Below are positions 23,161-35,869 of a stretch of 64,000 nucleotides of DNA, in pieces. The DNA is from Eustoma russellianum. Taxonomy: Eukaryota; Streptophyta; Magnoliopsida; Gentianales; Gentianaceae. Numbering within the stretch: position 1 is the stretch's first letter; the number at the start of each line of letters is the position of its first letter. The stretch covers positions 15,404,036-15,468,035 of the forward strand of contig AP025071.1 of the NCBI GenBank assembly GCA_036186865.1. The letters run 5' to 3'. The notes beneath the pieces were generated by a model. That model had not been told where the DNA came from. It worked only from the letters and a program-made list of their open reading frames with translations, and made no database searches. The translations under genes were made by a program, and so were the position numbers.

Positions 23161-25718
23161 TGTTGGACCGTGCACCTGCAATAATCGGGGGTGAATAGTG
23201 GTTAGTGGAAATTACACTACTATCCTTTGTAAAAATCTCCTTTGAAAACAGAATCTGAGACCACCTCAGATTCAAAACCCGTTTTTGAAAAATTCACAAA
23301 TCCTTGTACACAACTCCAAAAATTATAAAATTTTCCAAATCTTAACTTCAATATGTTAACAAGACTGTCCAAAAATCAGATAAAAATAAGATCATTTGTC
23401 CTTCAAACAAATAAAAAGATTCAGATGGTCAATATGGATAGAATTGGACAGAATGTTGCTGAAATTGAAAAACAAGTTTCTTTTTGAATACTTAACCAAA
23501 AAAGTTGATCTTTATATCAAAACACTCCTTAGGATGCCTAGTTGATGTTTCTAAAAGACCCTGACCTTAAACAATTCTTGCTTAAAATAGAATTCAAGTT
23601 TTCTCAAAACTGGTGAGAATGCAGCCAGATTGGAGCAGTGATATTGGAAAGGCCGAAAGACTAACTTTCCCTTGCTCAAATCAAGTGATTCTTGTTGAAA
23701 ATAAAATCTAACAATCTGAAGTATAACTCCACCAAAAATCATAAATTTGGAAATTTTTTAGCTATTTTTTCAAGACGTGAGAAGTTGTGTGAAAAATGCA
23801 ATAAAAACGGGTAGAAACAATACAAGAACACCGAGGATTTATCCTGGTTTGGTCAATGTGACCTACTCCAGTCCCAAAGAACACATTTCCTTGAATTTCA
23901 CTATGGTATGAATCAACTTACAACAAGAACCAAGCTTGATCCTTGGGTTATACACCAACCCTATTCAAGACTTGGATGAACACCTTCTATGCAACACTTA
24001 GTTGCAACACCTCTACCACCTATTGATGTAGCCTTATAAACTTGGCTAATCAATCTTACAAATGAAGCTCAAGAGGCTTGTAGCTCAAAAAATACAACAA
24101 GAACACCTTGCTACAAAGAATGGAACAAGAACAACAACAAGAAGATGATAGCTAGACAAATCAACAAATGCTTTCAAGTGACCTTCAAGTGTGTTTCATC
24201 TTCTTCACCATTGCCTCCTATTTATAGTGTGAATTGAGCCTTGTAGATAAGAATGCACATGTGTCACCATATTCATCATCAAGTCTAAGTTGTCTTCACC
24301 TCATTGGTTGGCCTTGTACACTAGGCAAAATGAGACAACATAATTGGTCTACCTTGAACACACATGTTGGCCGAATTGTATCACACAAATGACTTGGAAT
24401 TTTGCTTGAAAAATGAAGATAATGCTAAGGGATAATGCCACCAAGATACCCTCAGCTCCTTGTACAAGAATAGGGCATGTGAAGGCTCTATTTGACTTCA
24501 AAAATTCTGCTGAAAACAGCCATATGGGCGTTACCTTTGAAATTGAATTTTCCTAGTTGACAAATTTTGCTAACTAGCTCCTTTTTGGTTGGTCCACTTG
24601 TCACCAAGTCATAAAATGAATAATATATCTCCTCCACCTGAATATGGACGTTTTTGAATATATATATAGAAGTATATCAACTCAGATTTTTGAAGAATAA
24701 ATCACCAAATAATGATTGACAAGATTATGTCAACATGTAACACCAAAATTCCCATAATTTCTTCTTTCATGTTGTGATCATTTCCACACCTTTAACATCA
24801 TTAAATTCTATGTAAAATGATGATAAATATACTCCAATAATATATAGAAGAGAGTCTTCAAGAAAGAAATAGAATGTGACGTCACAACTCGTCACATATC
24901 CCGCTATAGTCAATAATATCATCATGTGAGAGAAATAATATAAAGCCACCATATAATCTTCAAAATAATCAAAAATCAACTCCAGAATGAAGATAAGAAT
25001 ATACTCAAGAGATTTCTTGAGTGAAAATACCAAAAATACCCTCAGGGGTAAAATGACCAAAATACCCCTAGTGAGAGAAACTCCAAAAATGACCCCAATG
25101 GTCAGAAATAGTCATAATATCATCTTTGTCATGATAAATAAGATGAGAATAAGTCCTTGATATACATCCGCCATATCATGTTCCTACAAAATTCAAAATA
25201 TCAATTTTGCCCTTTTTCGTAAGTTGTAGAAACTTCCAAGGCACATTAGTCATAAGACATTTATATTTATCAAAATCACATAATAATCACATAATAAACA
25301 TGTATGATCATGTACAAATGAAAACAACTATTTTATCACATTTTAGAAAAATATTTCTAAAAACCCTACACATCGATCGAAGTGCCTCAGCTTCAGAGAT
25401 CGGTGTCTCACAGTGAGTTTCAGAATTTGTCTCTGACCTACATCGATCGATCAAAGTGAGGGTTCTATGTATACATCGATCGATGTGTCTCAGGTTTAAA
25501 GATCGATGTCTCACAGTAAGGTCTTGAACTTTCACTGCCTTACACAGATCGATCGATGAGAGGGGTCGAAGTACATATATCGATCGATGTGCAACAACCT
25601 GAGAGATCGATATCAAATTTTTCAACTTTCAACGATATATAACACCATGTGTGACATTTTTATGCAATCAGCACTTAAAATCATGACATTCAAAATTATC
25701 CAAACATATTTTTCAACA
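23161..25718 (-). repeat. Copia-3 3' LTR
   Basis: On the plus strand it runs TGTTGGACCGTGCACC to TTTTTCAACA. It includes a minus-strand TATAAATA (24219-24226), the 'gaacaccgaggatttatcctgg' segment and a GATC-palindrome array at 25370-25620. A purine tract on the minus strand (complement of 25719-25733, TTCTCCCCTTTTTTG) lies next to it as the polypurine tract. Confidence 0.92.
25370..25620. repeat. GATC-palindrome array in Copia-3 3' LTR
   Basis: At least six ATCGATCG-type palindromes and GATCGGTGTCTCA/GATCGATGTCTCAC modules in 250 bp. An equivalent array lies in the other LTR at 33745-33985. Confidence 0.8.
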
Positions 25719-26121
25719 TTCTCCCCTTTTTTGATGATTTTCAAAATAACCTAACATGATTTTAATGTCACAACTCTTTACCAATTGTTTATCATAAATC
25801 TACCAAGTTTAAACCAATTTAATTGTTTTGAAAACCTCACCATTCACCAATCGCTTCACCAAATTTGTACCAATTGTTTTAGAAACCGATTCCCAATTGT
25901 TTTCAAATTCTCAATTCTCATGTATTCATGTGCTCCCCCTCAAATTATACTCTCCCCCTTAACCTATGCTCCAAAACTTCTACCAATTGAAACTTAGCAT
26001 TTTATTCAACCAACCAAATCATGACTTACCAACTAAAATCATGTTCTTATTCTATCTCCCCTTTTATTTTGCAAATCATGTAAAAGATAGAACTATGCAA
26101 TGGTATCATAAGTCATCATAC

Positions 26122-27473
26122 CTAACTTGGCTCATAAGTTTTAAAATTGGCTTGATTAAGGGGTTTGGTCAAGATAACAGCTATTTGATGATCAGTTCTT
26201 ATATGGTTTATAACTATATCCTCATATTGAACATGATCTCGAAGGAAGTGGTATCGCACCTCAATGTGTTTGGCCTTAGAATGAAGTACAAGATTCCGTG
26301 AAAGATTGATCGCACTTGTGCTATCACACAAAATTAGAATCTTATTCATTTTAATGCCAAAATCACTTTGTTGTTGTTTAAGCCAAAGTATTTGGGCAGT
26401 GCATAAACTCAAGGCTACATAGTCGGCTTCAGTGGTAGAAAGAGCTACAATAGCTTGCTTTTTAGAAAACCAAGAGATCAAGTTGGTTCCTATAAATTGA
26501 CACGTACCGCTAGTGGATTTTCTATCTAATTTGCAACCACCATAATCAGCATCACTATATGCGTATAACTCCAACTTAGCATTTCTATCATACCAAAGTC
26601 CTAAGTGAGGTGTATGTTTAAGATATCTAAAGATCTTTTTCGCTGCATTGTAATGAGATACCTTAGGACAAGATTGAAGCCTAGCACACATGCACACACT
26701 AAACATGATGTCCGGTCTTGATACAGTGATCCAATCATAGACCTATAAAGTGTGTCATCAAAAGGTTTACTATTTTCATCCTTATCTAGTTTGGTGCTAG
26801 CACTCATTGGTGTAGGTGTTGGTTTCAAGTCTTCGAAGCCAAACTTCTTAATCATATCATTGACATACTTAAGTTGGCTAACGTGAATTCCTTGAGGGGT
26901 TTGTTTGATTTGAAGTCCTAAGAAATAATTCAACTCTCCCACCATTGACATTTCAAATTCTGACTTCATACACTCTTCGAAGTCTTTTACTAAGGTATAG
27001 TTAGTTAAACCAAAGATAATATCGTCTACATATATTTGAACTATTAATAAGTCATTATCTTTTCTTCGTAAAAATAATGTATTGTCTATGGTTCCCCTTT
27101 GATAATTATTTGCAATAAGAAAGTTTGCAAATCTATCATACCAAGCTCTTGGAGCTTGTTTCAAACTATATAGAGCTTTCTTAAGCTTATAAACATTGTT
27201 AGGATTCTTTGGATCTTCGAATCCAGGGGGTTGTTTGACAAACACTTCTTCTTGGATGTATCCATTCAAGAAAGCACTCTTGACATCCATTTGGAAGAGT
27301 TTAATATTGCTTAGACTTGCAATAGCAATTAACAATCTAATTGCTTCTAGGCATGCAACGGGTACAAAGGTTTCTGCATAATCTATTCTTTCTTGTTGAT
27401 TATAACCTTGTCCGACTAGCCTAGCCTTATTTCGTGTGATGTTTCCTTGTTCATCTATTTTATTCCTAAACAC
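26122..27473 (-). pseudogene. Copia-3 reverse transcriptase and RNase H
   Basis: The RT frame opens at 27473 with MFRNKIDEQGN after a stop, followed by KARLVGQGYNQ, FVPVA, FQMDVKSAFLNG, the LKQAPRAWYDR block and the catalytic IYVDDIIFG (near 27030). A frameshift or small deletion near 26700 moves the reading into the RNase H frame: YLKHTPHLGLWY, YSDADYGGCKLDRKSTSG, STTEADY, LCDSTSAI and a last TKPLNQ near 26150. The 'AVR/CTRPD' block between the two is lost, so the RT C-terminus is damaged. Confidence 0.9.
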
Positions 27474-27929
27474 TCATTTCGTTCCTATTACAGACTTATT
27501 TTCGGGTTTAGGTACTAAATCCCACATGTTGTTCCTTGTGAATTGGTTCAATTCTTCATGCATGGCATCTATCCAAGATATATCACCTAAGGCTTCCTTT
27601 ACATTCTTAGGTTCTAAGTGTGAGATTAAACTATGTCCTTCGAGTTGACTTAAGTTTCTACGTGTTCTAACCCCAACACTTGGATCCCCAATGATTAACT
27701 CTTTAAGGTGCCACCAGTTCCTAGATTGACTAGGTTCACCCTCATCTTGTTCAAATGTTTTATTTGTATGAACATTATCATATGTAATTGGATCATTAGT
27801 TGTATTATCTTCCAATTGTAAAATTTCTTCATTTATTTCATCTAAGGGTTCATGCATGTCTTGTTCAGGGGGAGTTGGTTCTAGACGATCAAGTACAGGC
27901 TCAAGTAATATATCATCATCATCAAACAT
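27474..27929 (-). pseudogene. Copia-3 linker and start of reverse transcriptase
   Basis: The frame reads acidic linker sequence (LEPTPPEQD, EQDEGEPSQSRNW), then the RT entry DAMHEELNQFTRNNMWDLV and GTK, and stops at TGA (27474-27476) in the place of the tryptophan of the conserved KWVF motif. The next ORF is in the same frame, so a single TGG-to-TGA change separates them. Confidence 0.85.
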
Positions 27930-28193
27930 ATTTTCGACATTATTTTCTTATTTACGTTGAGTTTTATCACTAACTTCAAAAGCATGCATTTTCATTGAAT
28001 TTCACATGTATAGATTCAATTATTTTTTTAGACGCAGGATTGTAACACCTATATGCTCTTGAATTAGTTGAATAACCAACAAATATGCATTCAATAGAGT
28101 TTTGTTCAAACTTATCTAGATTATCCTTAGTGTTCAACACAAAGCATTTACATCCAAATACTCTAAGATAATATATCTTAGGTTGTCTACTGT

Positions 28194-28898
28194 TTAAATT
28201 TCATAAGGTGTTTTATTTAATTTCTTTCTAATAGAAAGCCTATTTGTTATATAACAAGCATAACTTACAGCTTCAGCCCATAAATATCTTGGTAATTTAT
28301 TTTCACATAACATTGTTCTAGCAACTTCTTGAATTGTTCTATTTTTACATTCAATAACTCCATTGAGTTGTGGTGTTCTAGGTGGTGACAATTCATGTGT
28401 AATTCTATGTAATTCACAAAACTTGATTACATCTTTGTTTTTAAATTCTCCACCTCTATCGCTTCTAATTCTTTTGACATTTTCTTCGTATATATTTTCA
28501 AGTTGCTTAATAAGAGTTTCGATTGCTAATGGAGCATCGTCTTTGTGTGTTGAGAACAATGTCCATGTGTAGCGTGAGTAATCATCTACTATGACACACG
28601 TAGTAGTTTCCACTAGACTTCTTGTCCGACTTAGACCAAATAAGTCTAAATGAAGCAATTCTAGAACATGACTAGTACTCACTTCATGTTTCGGTTTTAA
28701 TGTTTCTTTAATGTGTTTTTCTTTAATACATGTTTCACACATTTGAAAATTATCTAAGTCTAACTTAGGCATTCTTCTAATTAAATTCTTCTTAGATAAT
28801 TTCTCAATGGTTGAAATTCCTATATGGCCTAGTCTTCTATGCCATAAATTCACATCTAAGTCATGTGATATTAAACACTTAACCTTATCATCTAACAT
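28194..28898 (-). pseudogene. Copia-3 integrase
   Basis: The zinc-binding pair LWHRRLGH and CETC (28770-28840), then HLDLFGL, RSDRGGEF and SPPRTPQLNGVIECKNR give the D, D, E core. The arginine after the catalytic glutamate is replaced (ECKNR for the usual ERKNR). The end shows LPRYLWAEAV and KTPYEI. The frame ends at 28194; the following 260 bases contain decayed C-terminal text. Confidence 0.9.
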
Positions 28899-28955
28899 GT
28901 TATATAAGGTAAGCGTATGAATGTTACCATCCCTATTTCCTTTTAAAACAATTTC

Positions 28956-29260
28956 TCATTTTTCATTTATCATATCACAAGAATAGGGAAGAAAAGAAAT
29001 ATTATATCTGCAATATATAAGTTGAGAAATGCTTAATAAATTATAAGAAAGATTACTTACTAACAACACATTTCGTATTTGAAATGTGTTAGGATCCCCA
29101 ATTGTTCCTTTTTCAACAACTTGTCCTTTGTTGTTGTCATCGAATGTTACCTTTCCTCCATTATTTATATGTTCCAACTCGGTGAATAGTTTGGGTTGCC
29201 CGTCATATGCCATGAACATCCACTATCTAAAAACCATTTAGTTTTTAGCTTCTTTGACTT
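28956..29260 (-). pseudogene. Copia-3 protease
   Basis: The active-site motif LDSGCSWHM is readable on the minus strand near 29205-29240, but one frame off the longer downstream frame (GGKVTFDDNNKG, IRNVLLVSNLSYNLLSIS). So a frameshift sits a few codons after the catalytic Asp-Ser-Gly. Confidence 0.8.
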
Positions 29261-29320
29261 TGCTTCCTTCTTGCATTCCTTGCGATTTTCCTACAATGGA
29301 GACAAAGTTTTAGGTACCCT

Positions 29321-31449
29321 TTACTTGGGTCCTTGAATGTTAGGGGCACCATCCTTGTTTATATATCCTTTGGGTATCCAAACTTGGATGTACCTTTTTG
29401 CCACATTTTTAGCATAGTTATAATTGGAAAAATAAGGAGAATTAGCATATACATTCCATGAAGATGCATTGTTATACATGTTGTCCCTTGGTTTATGTGT
29501 ACTATGTTGGAGCCGATTTTGATAGCTTATGTAAGGCATACGATTTTGTTTCTAAAATGGTGCTATGTATGTATGTTCATATGTATTTCTATAAGACTTA
29601 TATGAATGTTGCCTATATTTAGGTTCATAATAAGTTGGATGCATTTTTTTATATCTAGTTGTATTTGTATACATATAGGCATAATCTCTAGGTTGCCTAG
29701 ATGCAAAGTTTTGCCTTGTTGCACGTTTATATGTGGGTATGTTTGTGGGTGCATGTTGCATTTTTATCTTTGAATAAGTAGAAGAAGGAGTAGAAGAAGA
29801 TTTAGCAGGCAAAGTCGTTTTTATAGCTTTATATGGTTGTTTAGTAGTTGATGATACAAACTTAGTCTTTTTATCTACTTTGTCATCTTCTTCTTTATAT
29901 CATAATCCAGTTTTATCATTTTCATATTTTTGTGATGATGTCAATGTATCTAGCATATTGGTTCCAGACTTGAATTGTTCTAACATTTTTTCTAAGTTTA
30001 GTTTAGCAGATTTAAGTTGTACTATCTTATTTTCACAACTTTCTAAATTAGACTTCAATGTTTGTTTATTTTTTCTAGATGATTTAATTTTAGTCTCTAA
30101 AGAATTAAGAGTATTAGTAGACTCTTGTTTAAAAGATTCTAATTGATAGGAAAACTCCAAGTTGGACGTCTTCAACTTGTTGTTTTCTTCAATTAGTTTC
30201 TTCTTTTCTTTAGAGAGCCTCTTACAGTGAGCATGCATTCTTAAAAATTATTCATACATTTCATCAAATGCCATTTCACTATTAGAATCATTGTCAGAAG
30301 AAGAACTTACCTCGTTGGATACAAAGCAGACTTGAGCTTCCTCAGTATCGGATTCTGAGATGGGTGAGTTGCTCTATGTGCTCACCTTCATTGCTCGTTT
30401 GCCTTTCCTTGACTTGGTCTCCTTAGCCTTTGATTTTTGCATCTCCTTGTCTTGTTTATTGTTATTATTATTGTTGTTGTTTTCGTTTTTCTTTGTCAGA
30501 CAGTCATAAGAAATGTGTCCTTTTTGACCACATTCATAACACTTTAACTCTTTATTATACCATTTGTTGTTGTTAGAGTTATTTTTTCTAGGTTGAGAAG
30601 AAGAAGAAGAAGAAGATCGTTGTTTATTCTTATTAGGACGTTTAAAAAACTTTCTAAGTTTTCAAGCTATCAATATCAAGTCATTGTCTAATTCATTATC
30701 GCTATTACTATCATCATTATTTGTATGTGATTCAGTTGTTTTGAAAACTATAGACTTACTGGATGATTTAGATGACTCAGACTTCCGTTGGTTTAGTTTT
30801 ACCTCGTATACTCTTAGTGAGCCTATCAATTCGTCCATTTTAGTGATTGATTTCGTTTCTTCAATCTCCGTGACCTTAGGATCCCATTCAGCAGGAAGGC
30901 TTCGCAACACCTTTTGAACCTTCTTGTTGTTGGTGAATGATTTTCCTAAGGCTTCAAGGGCATTGAAAATGTTAGTAATTCTCAAATTCATAGATGTTAT
31001 GGATTCGTTCGGTAACATTTTGAAAGATTCAAGTTCAGACATAAGCATGTTTATTTTCGACTCTTTTACACCGCTAGTCCTTCATGCTTTAATTCTAATG
31101 ATTTTCACATATCTTTTTCACTTGTGCAATTTGACACATATCCTGCTTCAGAAGTTGTAAGTCCATTCAAAAGTAATTACATAGCTTTAGCATTCATGGA
31201 CGTTTTCTTTTTATCTTCTGATGACCATTCACTTTTATATTTTTCAACCTCTTGTGTGACTCCACTAACTTGTACAATTTTCATTGGAATGTGCGGCCCA
31301 TCTTCACCTATAGACCATAAATCGATGTCTATAGCCATTAAGAATAGTCTCATTCTTAGTTTCCAATGAACAAAATTATTACCATCGAAAAGAGGAGGAC
31401 GTTGTGTGGACATATCTTCCAACTCACCTATGTGAGAAACTACGACCAT
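29321..31449 (-). pseudogene. Copia-3 gag with zinc knuckle and coiled coil
   Basis: It begins at ATG 31449 with MVVVSHIGELEDMSTQRPPL then FDGNNFVHWKLRM, the copia gag entry. The body SMNLRITNIFNALEALGKSF lies at about 31000. The zinc knuckle CYECGQKGHISYDC is at about 30505-30550, followed by a Lys-rich stretch. A long coiled coil (RLSKEKKKLIEENNKLKTSN, 30238-29900) and a Tyr/Asn-rich tail (29540-29810) form the long C-terminal extension typical of SIRE-type gag. At least five stops or frame changes break it. Confidence 0.85.
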
Positions 31450-31557
31450 TGTATGTACCTTTGTTTTGAGATTAGTAGGCTACTTTGAAATATTGTTTCT
31501 TGGCCTTGTGTTGTTTGTACAGTGCTGAATCTTGCTTCTTTGAGTGGTGAAGACCTT

Positions 31558-31569
31558 GCTCTAATACCA
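31558..31569 (-). other. Copia-3 primer-binding site
   Basis: GCTCTAATACCA on the plus strand is TGGTATTAGAGC on the minus strand, one mismatch from the initiator-Met primer site, two bases from the 5' LTR. Confidence 0.8.
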
Positions 31570-31571
31570 AT

Positions 31572-34098
31572 TGTTAGACCGTGCACCTGCATTAACCACC
31601 ACTAGAGGGGGGATGAATAGTGGTTATCGGAAATTACACTACTACCCTTTGTAAAAATCCCCTTTGAAAACAGAATCTGAGACTACCTCAGATTCAAAAC
31701 CCGTATTTGAAAAATTCCAAAATCCTTGTACACAACTCCAAAAATTTTAAAAATTTCCAGAACTTAACTTAAATGTGTTAACAAGACTCTGTCCAAAAAT
31801 CAGACAAAAATAAGATCATTGGACCCTTCAAACAAATAAAAAGATTCAGATGGTCAATCTGGACAGTATTGGACAGAATGTTGCTGAAATTAAAAACGTG
31901 TTTCTCTTTGAATACTTAACCAAAAAGGTTTATATTTATATCAAAACACTCCTTAGTATGTCTAGTTGATGTTTCTAAAAGGCCCTGACCTTAAACAATT
32001 CTTGGTTAAAACAGAATTCAAGGTTTCTCAAAACTGGTCAGAATGCAGCCAGATTGGAGCAGTTATCTTGCAAAGACTGAAAGACTAACTTTCCCTTGCT
32101 TAAATCAAGTCATTTTTATTGCAAATGAAATCTAACAATCTGAAGTATAACTCCACCAAAAATCACAAATTTGGAAATTGTTTAGCATTTTTTCAAGATG
32201 TGAGAAGTTGTGTGAAAAATGCAATAAAAACGGGTAGAAACAATACAAGAACACCGAGGATTTATCCTGGTTTGGTCAATGTGACCTACTCCAATCCCAA
32301 AGAACACATTTCCTTGAATTTCACTATGGTATGAATCAACTTACAACAAGAACCAAGCTTGATCCTTGGGTTATACACCAACCCTATTCAAGACTTGGAT
32401 GAACACCTTCTATGCAACACTTAGCTGCAACACCTCTACCACCTATTGATGTAGCCTTATAAACTTGGATAATCAATCTTACAAATGAAGCTCAAGAGGC
32501 TTGTAGCTCAACAAATACAACAAGAACACCTTGCTACAAAGAATGGAACAAGAACAACAACAAGAAGATGATAGCTAGACAAATCAACGAATGCTTTCAA
32601 GCGAGCTTCAAGTGTGTTTCATCTTCTTCACCATTGCCTCCTATTTATAGTGTGAATTGAGCCTTGTAGATAAGAATGCACATGTGTCACCATATTCATC
32701 ATCAAGTCTAAGTTGTCTTCACATCATTGGTTGGTCTTGTACACTAGGCAAAATGAGACAAAATAATTGGTCTACCTTGAACACACATGTTGGCCGAATT
32801 GTATCACAAAAATGACTTGGAATTTTGCTTGAAAAATGAAGATAATTCTAAGGGATAATGCCACCAAGATACCCTCAACTCCTTGTACAAGAATAGGACA
32901 TGTGAAGGCTCCATTTGGCTTCAAAAATTCTACCTTTGAAATTGAATTTTCCTAGTTGACAAATTTTGCTAACTAGCTCATTTTTGGTTGGTCCACTTGT
33001 CACCAAGTCATATAATGAATAATATATTGCCTCCACCTGAATATGGACGTTTTTGAACCTATATAGAAGTATATCAACTCAGATTTTTGAAGAATAAATC
33101 ACCAAATAATGATTGACAAGATTATGTCAACATGTAACACCAAAATTCTCATAATTTCTTCTTGTATGTTTTGATCATTTCCACACCTTTAAATCATTAA
33201 ATTCTATGTAAAATGATGATAAATATACTCCAATAATATATAGAAGAGAGTCTTCAAGAAAGCAATAGAATGTGACATCACAACTCGTCACATATCCCGC
33301 TATAGTCAATAATATCATCATGTGAGAGAAATAATATAAAGCCACCATATAATCTTCAAAATAATCAAAAATCAATTCCAGAATGAAGATAAGAATATAC
33401 TCAAGATATTCCTTAAGTGAAAATACCAAAAATGCCCTCAGGGATAAAATGACCAAAATGCCCCTAGTGAGAGAAACTCCAGAAATGACTCCGATGGTCA
33501 GAAATAGTCATAATATCATCTTTGTCATGATAAATAAGATGAGAATAAGTCTGTTCCTACAAAACTCAAAGTACCAATTTTGTCCTTTTTGGTAAGTTAT
33601 AGAAACTTCCTAGGCACATTAGTCACAAGACATTTATATTTCTCAAAATCACATAATAATCACATAATGAACATGTATGAATCATGTACAAATGAAAACA
33701 ACCATTTTATTGCATTTTAGAAAAATATTTCTAAAAACCCTAGACATCGATCGTTCGATTGAAGTGCCTCAGCTTTAGAGATCGATGTCTCACAGTGAGT
33801 TTCAGAATGTGTCTCTGACCTACATCGATCGATCAAAGTGAGGGTTCTATGTATACATCGATCGATCGATGTGTCTCAGGTTTAGAGATTGATGTCTCAC
33901 AGTAAGGTCTTGAACTTTCACTACCTTACATAGGGATCGAAGTACATAAATCAATCAATGTGCAACAACCTGAGAGATCGATGTCAACTTTTTCAACTTT
34001 TTCAACTTTTAACCACATATAACACCATGTGTGACATTTTTATGCAATCAACACTTCAAATCATGACCTTGAAAATTATCCAAACATATTTTTCAACA
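31572..34098 (-). repeat. Copia-3 5' LTR
   Basis: Plus-strand TGTTAGACCGTGCACC to TTTTTCAACA, similar to 23161-25718 throughout. A minus-strand TATAAATA (32642-32649) should be the promoter. A GATC-palindrome array lies at 33745-33985. Small indels distinguish the two LTRs, so the insertion is not very recent. Confidence 0.92.
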
Positions 34099-34976
34099 GA
34101 TGGCTCAGTCCTGCTGGGCCTTCAAAATCTAAGGTGCCACATCCTTCGGGAGCTAGGATAGCAGAAGAGCAGGATGAGTCCCCTGCCGAAGGGGAAAGCG
34201 CCAAGCAGACAGAAGCGGCGTGACGCTTGAACATGGAGCCGGTGTTGTCTGCCGATCTGAATAAGTTTCAGAATCTAAATTTTAGGGAGCTTTCAGACAA
34301 AGTGCATCGCGGCCTAGCACTAGTAAGTCTTTGCACTTGTTTGAAATCTCAATTTGGCTTTTCAACAAACTTACTCCCTTGGTTCGTTTGCAGTCCAAAG
34401 CTTCCCAGTTGGAGTTTATCAGTTGTATTGACAATCTAAGCGAGCCCCTAAAGAAGGAGATGATTACCTGCATCACCTTTGCCAGAATAGCTGAGGAGAG
34501 GACTCATCTGATCCTGCGTTAAAAGCTTAGCTAGAGAAGACGAAGAAGAATGAGTCAGCTACAAATGTTGCTCTGACAGCGTCTTCCTTAGCTAATGAAG
34601 CTCTGCAAAGCCAGGTTGCAGAGGTGGAATAGACGCTGCAAGAGGCTGAGGCCGATAACGAGGCTCTTAAGGCTGACTTGGAGGAGGCAGATAAGGATCG
34701 AGCTGAGGCAGAGTGTGAAGTGACTGAGCTCTGCAGCGAAGCCGTGCTGTTTCTGCAGAAGCTATCTAAAGCTCGGCAATAGGCTATTGGTAAGTTAAAG
34801 AAGTCCACCTTCCTAACCGAGAACGTAGCCATTCTGCAAGCCTATGCTATGGAGATTGGACAAACGAAGGCTATCGATGTATGCACTGCAGTGGATCCAC
34901 CACTGGACAAGAACGGCCCTCGTATAGCTGAATTGTATAATTTTATCGCCAAAGAGGCATTTGATGTATAGTGTAT
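34099..34976 (+). pseudogene. Tat antisense extra ORF, C-terminal coiled-coil part
   Basis: It continues the ORF cut at 23160. Coding-like text (KVPHPSGARIAEEQDESPAE, then NMEPVLSADLNKFQNLNFRE) is followed by a likely intron with GTAAGT at 34323 and TTTGCAG ending at 34393. The last part is Ala, Glu, Leu and Lys-rich heptad-like sequence (EALQSQVAEVE, EADNEALKADLEEADKDRAE), predicted to coil. Several TAG/TGA codons interrupt it, and it ends around 34974. No catalytic motif is seen; role unknown. Confidence 0.45.
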
Positions 34977-35389
34977 CATTTTACTGAAAGTGTAGACCTT
35001 AGAGAGGATCTTGTGTAAATGTAGAAATTTGTAGCCTTTTGTCAGCCTCTATTTGCCAGTCTTCAGTGTAACTATTCCACTTTTGAATGAAAAAACTTTG
35101 TTCCTGCCATCGATATTCTCTTATACGCAAAGAGTTTAACTTTCAAACCTTGTTGAACTGGTAAAGATAAAGTCGCATGGTTATATTCCTCAGTTAAATC
35201 AGCCAATTATAATGCTGGTGTTCTCATCCTTAAGGATTTAAGGTATTCTACTTTCTAATTAGGACTGGAGAAGTGTTGGCACGCTTTATAAAATCAGAAG
35301 TAAAAAAATTCAGTGAGTAACTTGTTTAATGAATCAAACTGAACTGTAGATGGGGCATCTTAGGTAGACAGTCTTGGCCGAAGTGACTT
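34977..35389. other. Tat internal sequence without recognised features
   Basis: A non-coding stretch between the extra ORF and the tandem repeats. It includes a possible poly(A) signal region (GAATGAAAAAAC near 35084). No domain seen. Confidence 0.4.
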
Positions 35390-35863
35390 CTTTTATAACC
35401 ATGAGGTAAAGGATCAATATTTGAAGGATGACGTGATAAGAGCTGTTTATTAGTCACCGCATCTGTCTTTAGATCGATCAAAGAGAATCCCCTTATGGAC
35501 CATAAGGTAGAGGATCAATACTTGAAGGATGACATTAAAAGGGAGAATGTCCATCAAATGACGCATCCTATTTAAGGTTGGCTGAGGTGAATCCACTTAT
35601 GAACCATAAGGCATATGATCAATATTTGAAGGATGACGCCCAAGGAGAGAATGTCTCTCGAATGGCACATCCTATTTAAGGTCAGCCGAGGTGAATCTCC
35701 TTATGAACCATAAGGCAGAGGATCAATACTTGAAGGATGACGCCAAAGGGGAGAATGTCCCTCGAATAGCTCATCCTATCTGAGGTCGGACGAGGTGAAT
35801 CTCTTTATGAACTATAAGACAGAGGATCAATACTTGAAGAATGACGCCAAAAGGAAGAATGTC
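35390..35863. repeat. 104-bp tandem repeat of the Tat element
   Basis: The phrase AGGATCAATACTTGAAGGAT (with small changes) recurs with GATC at 35412, 35513, 35617, 35721 and 35825, a period of 101 then 104, 104, 104. Each unit also holds GAGAATGTCC and ACCATAAGGCAGAGG. Tandem arrays before the 3' LTR are common in Tat elements. The array is cut by Copia-4. Confidence 0.88.
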
Positions 35864-35869
35864 CAAAAA

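Larger units (their letters stand above)
23161..34098 (-). mobile_element. Copia-3: complete SIRE-like Ty1/copia element, minus strand, disabled
   Basis: Long LTRs (2558 and 2527 bp) and an exact target duplication GATGG (23156-23160 and 34099-34103) bound a 10.9-kb element. On the minus strand the order is 5' LTR, primer site, long gag with zinc knuckle and coiled coil, protease, integrase, RT, RNase H, polypurine tract, 3' LTR. Long LTRs, a gag with a long C-terminal extension and the RNase H motif DRKSTSGTCQF are SIRE/Maximus features. Only about 400 bp separate RNase H from the LTR, so there is no env-like ORF. Many stops and frameshifts. Confidence 0.93.
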
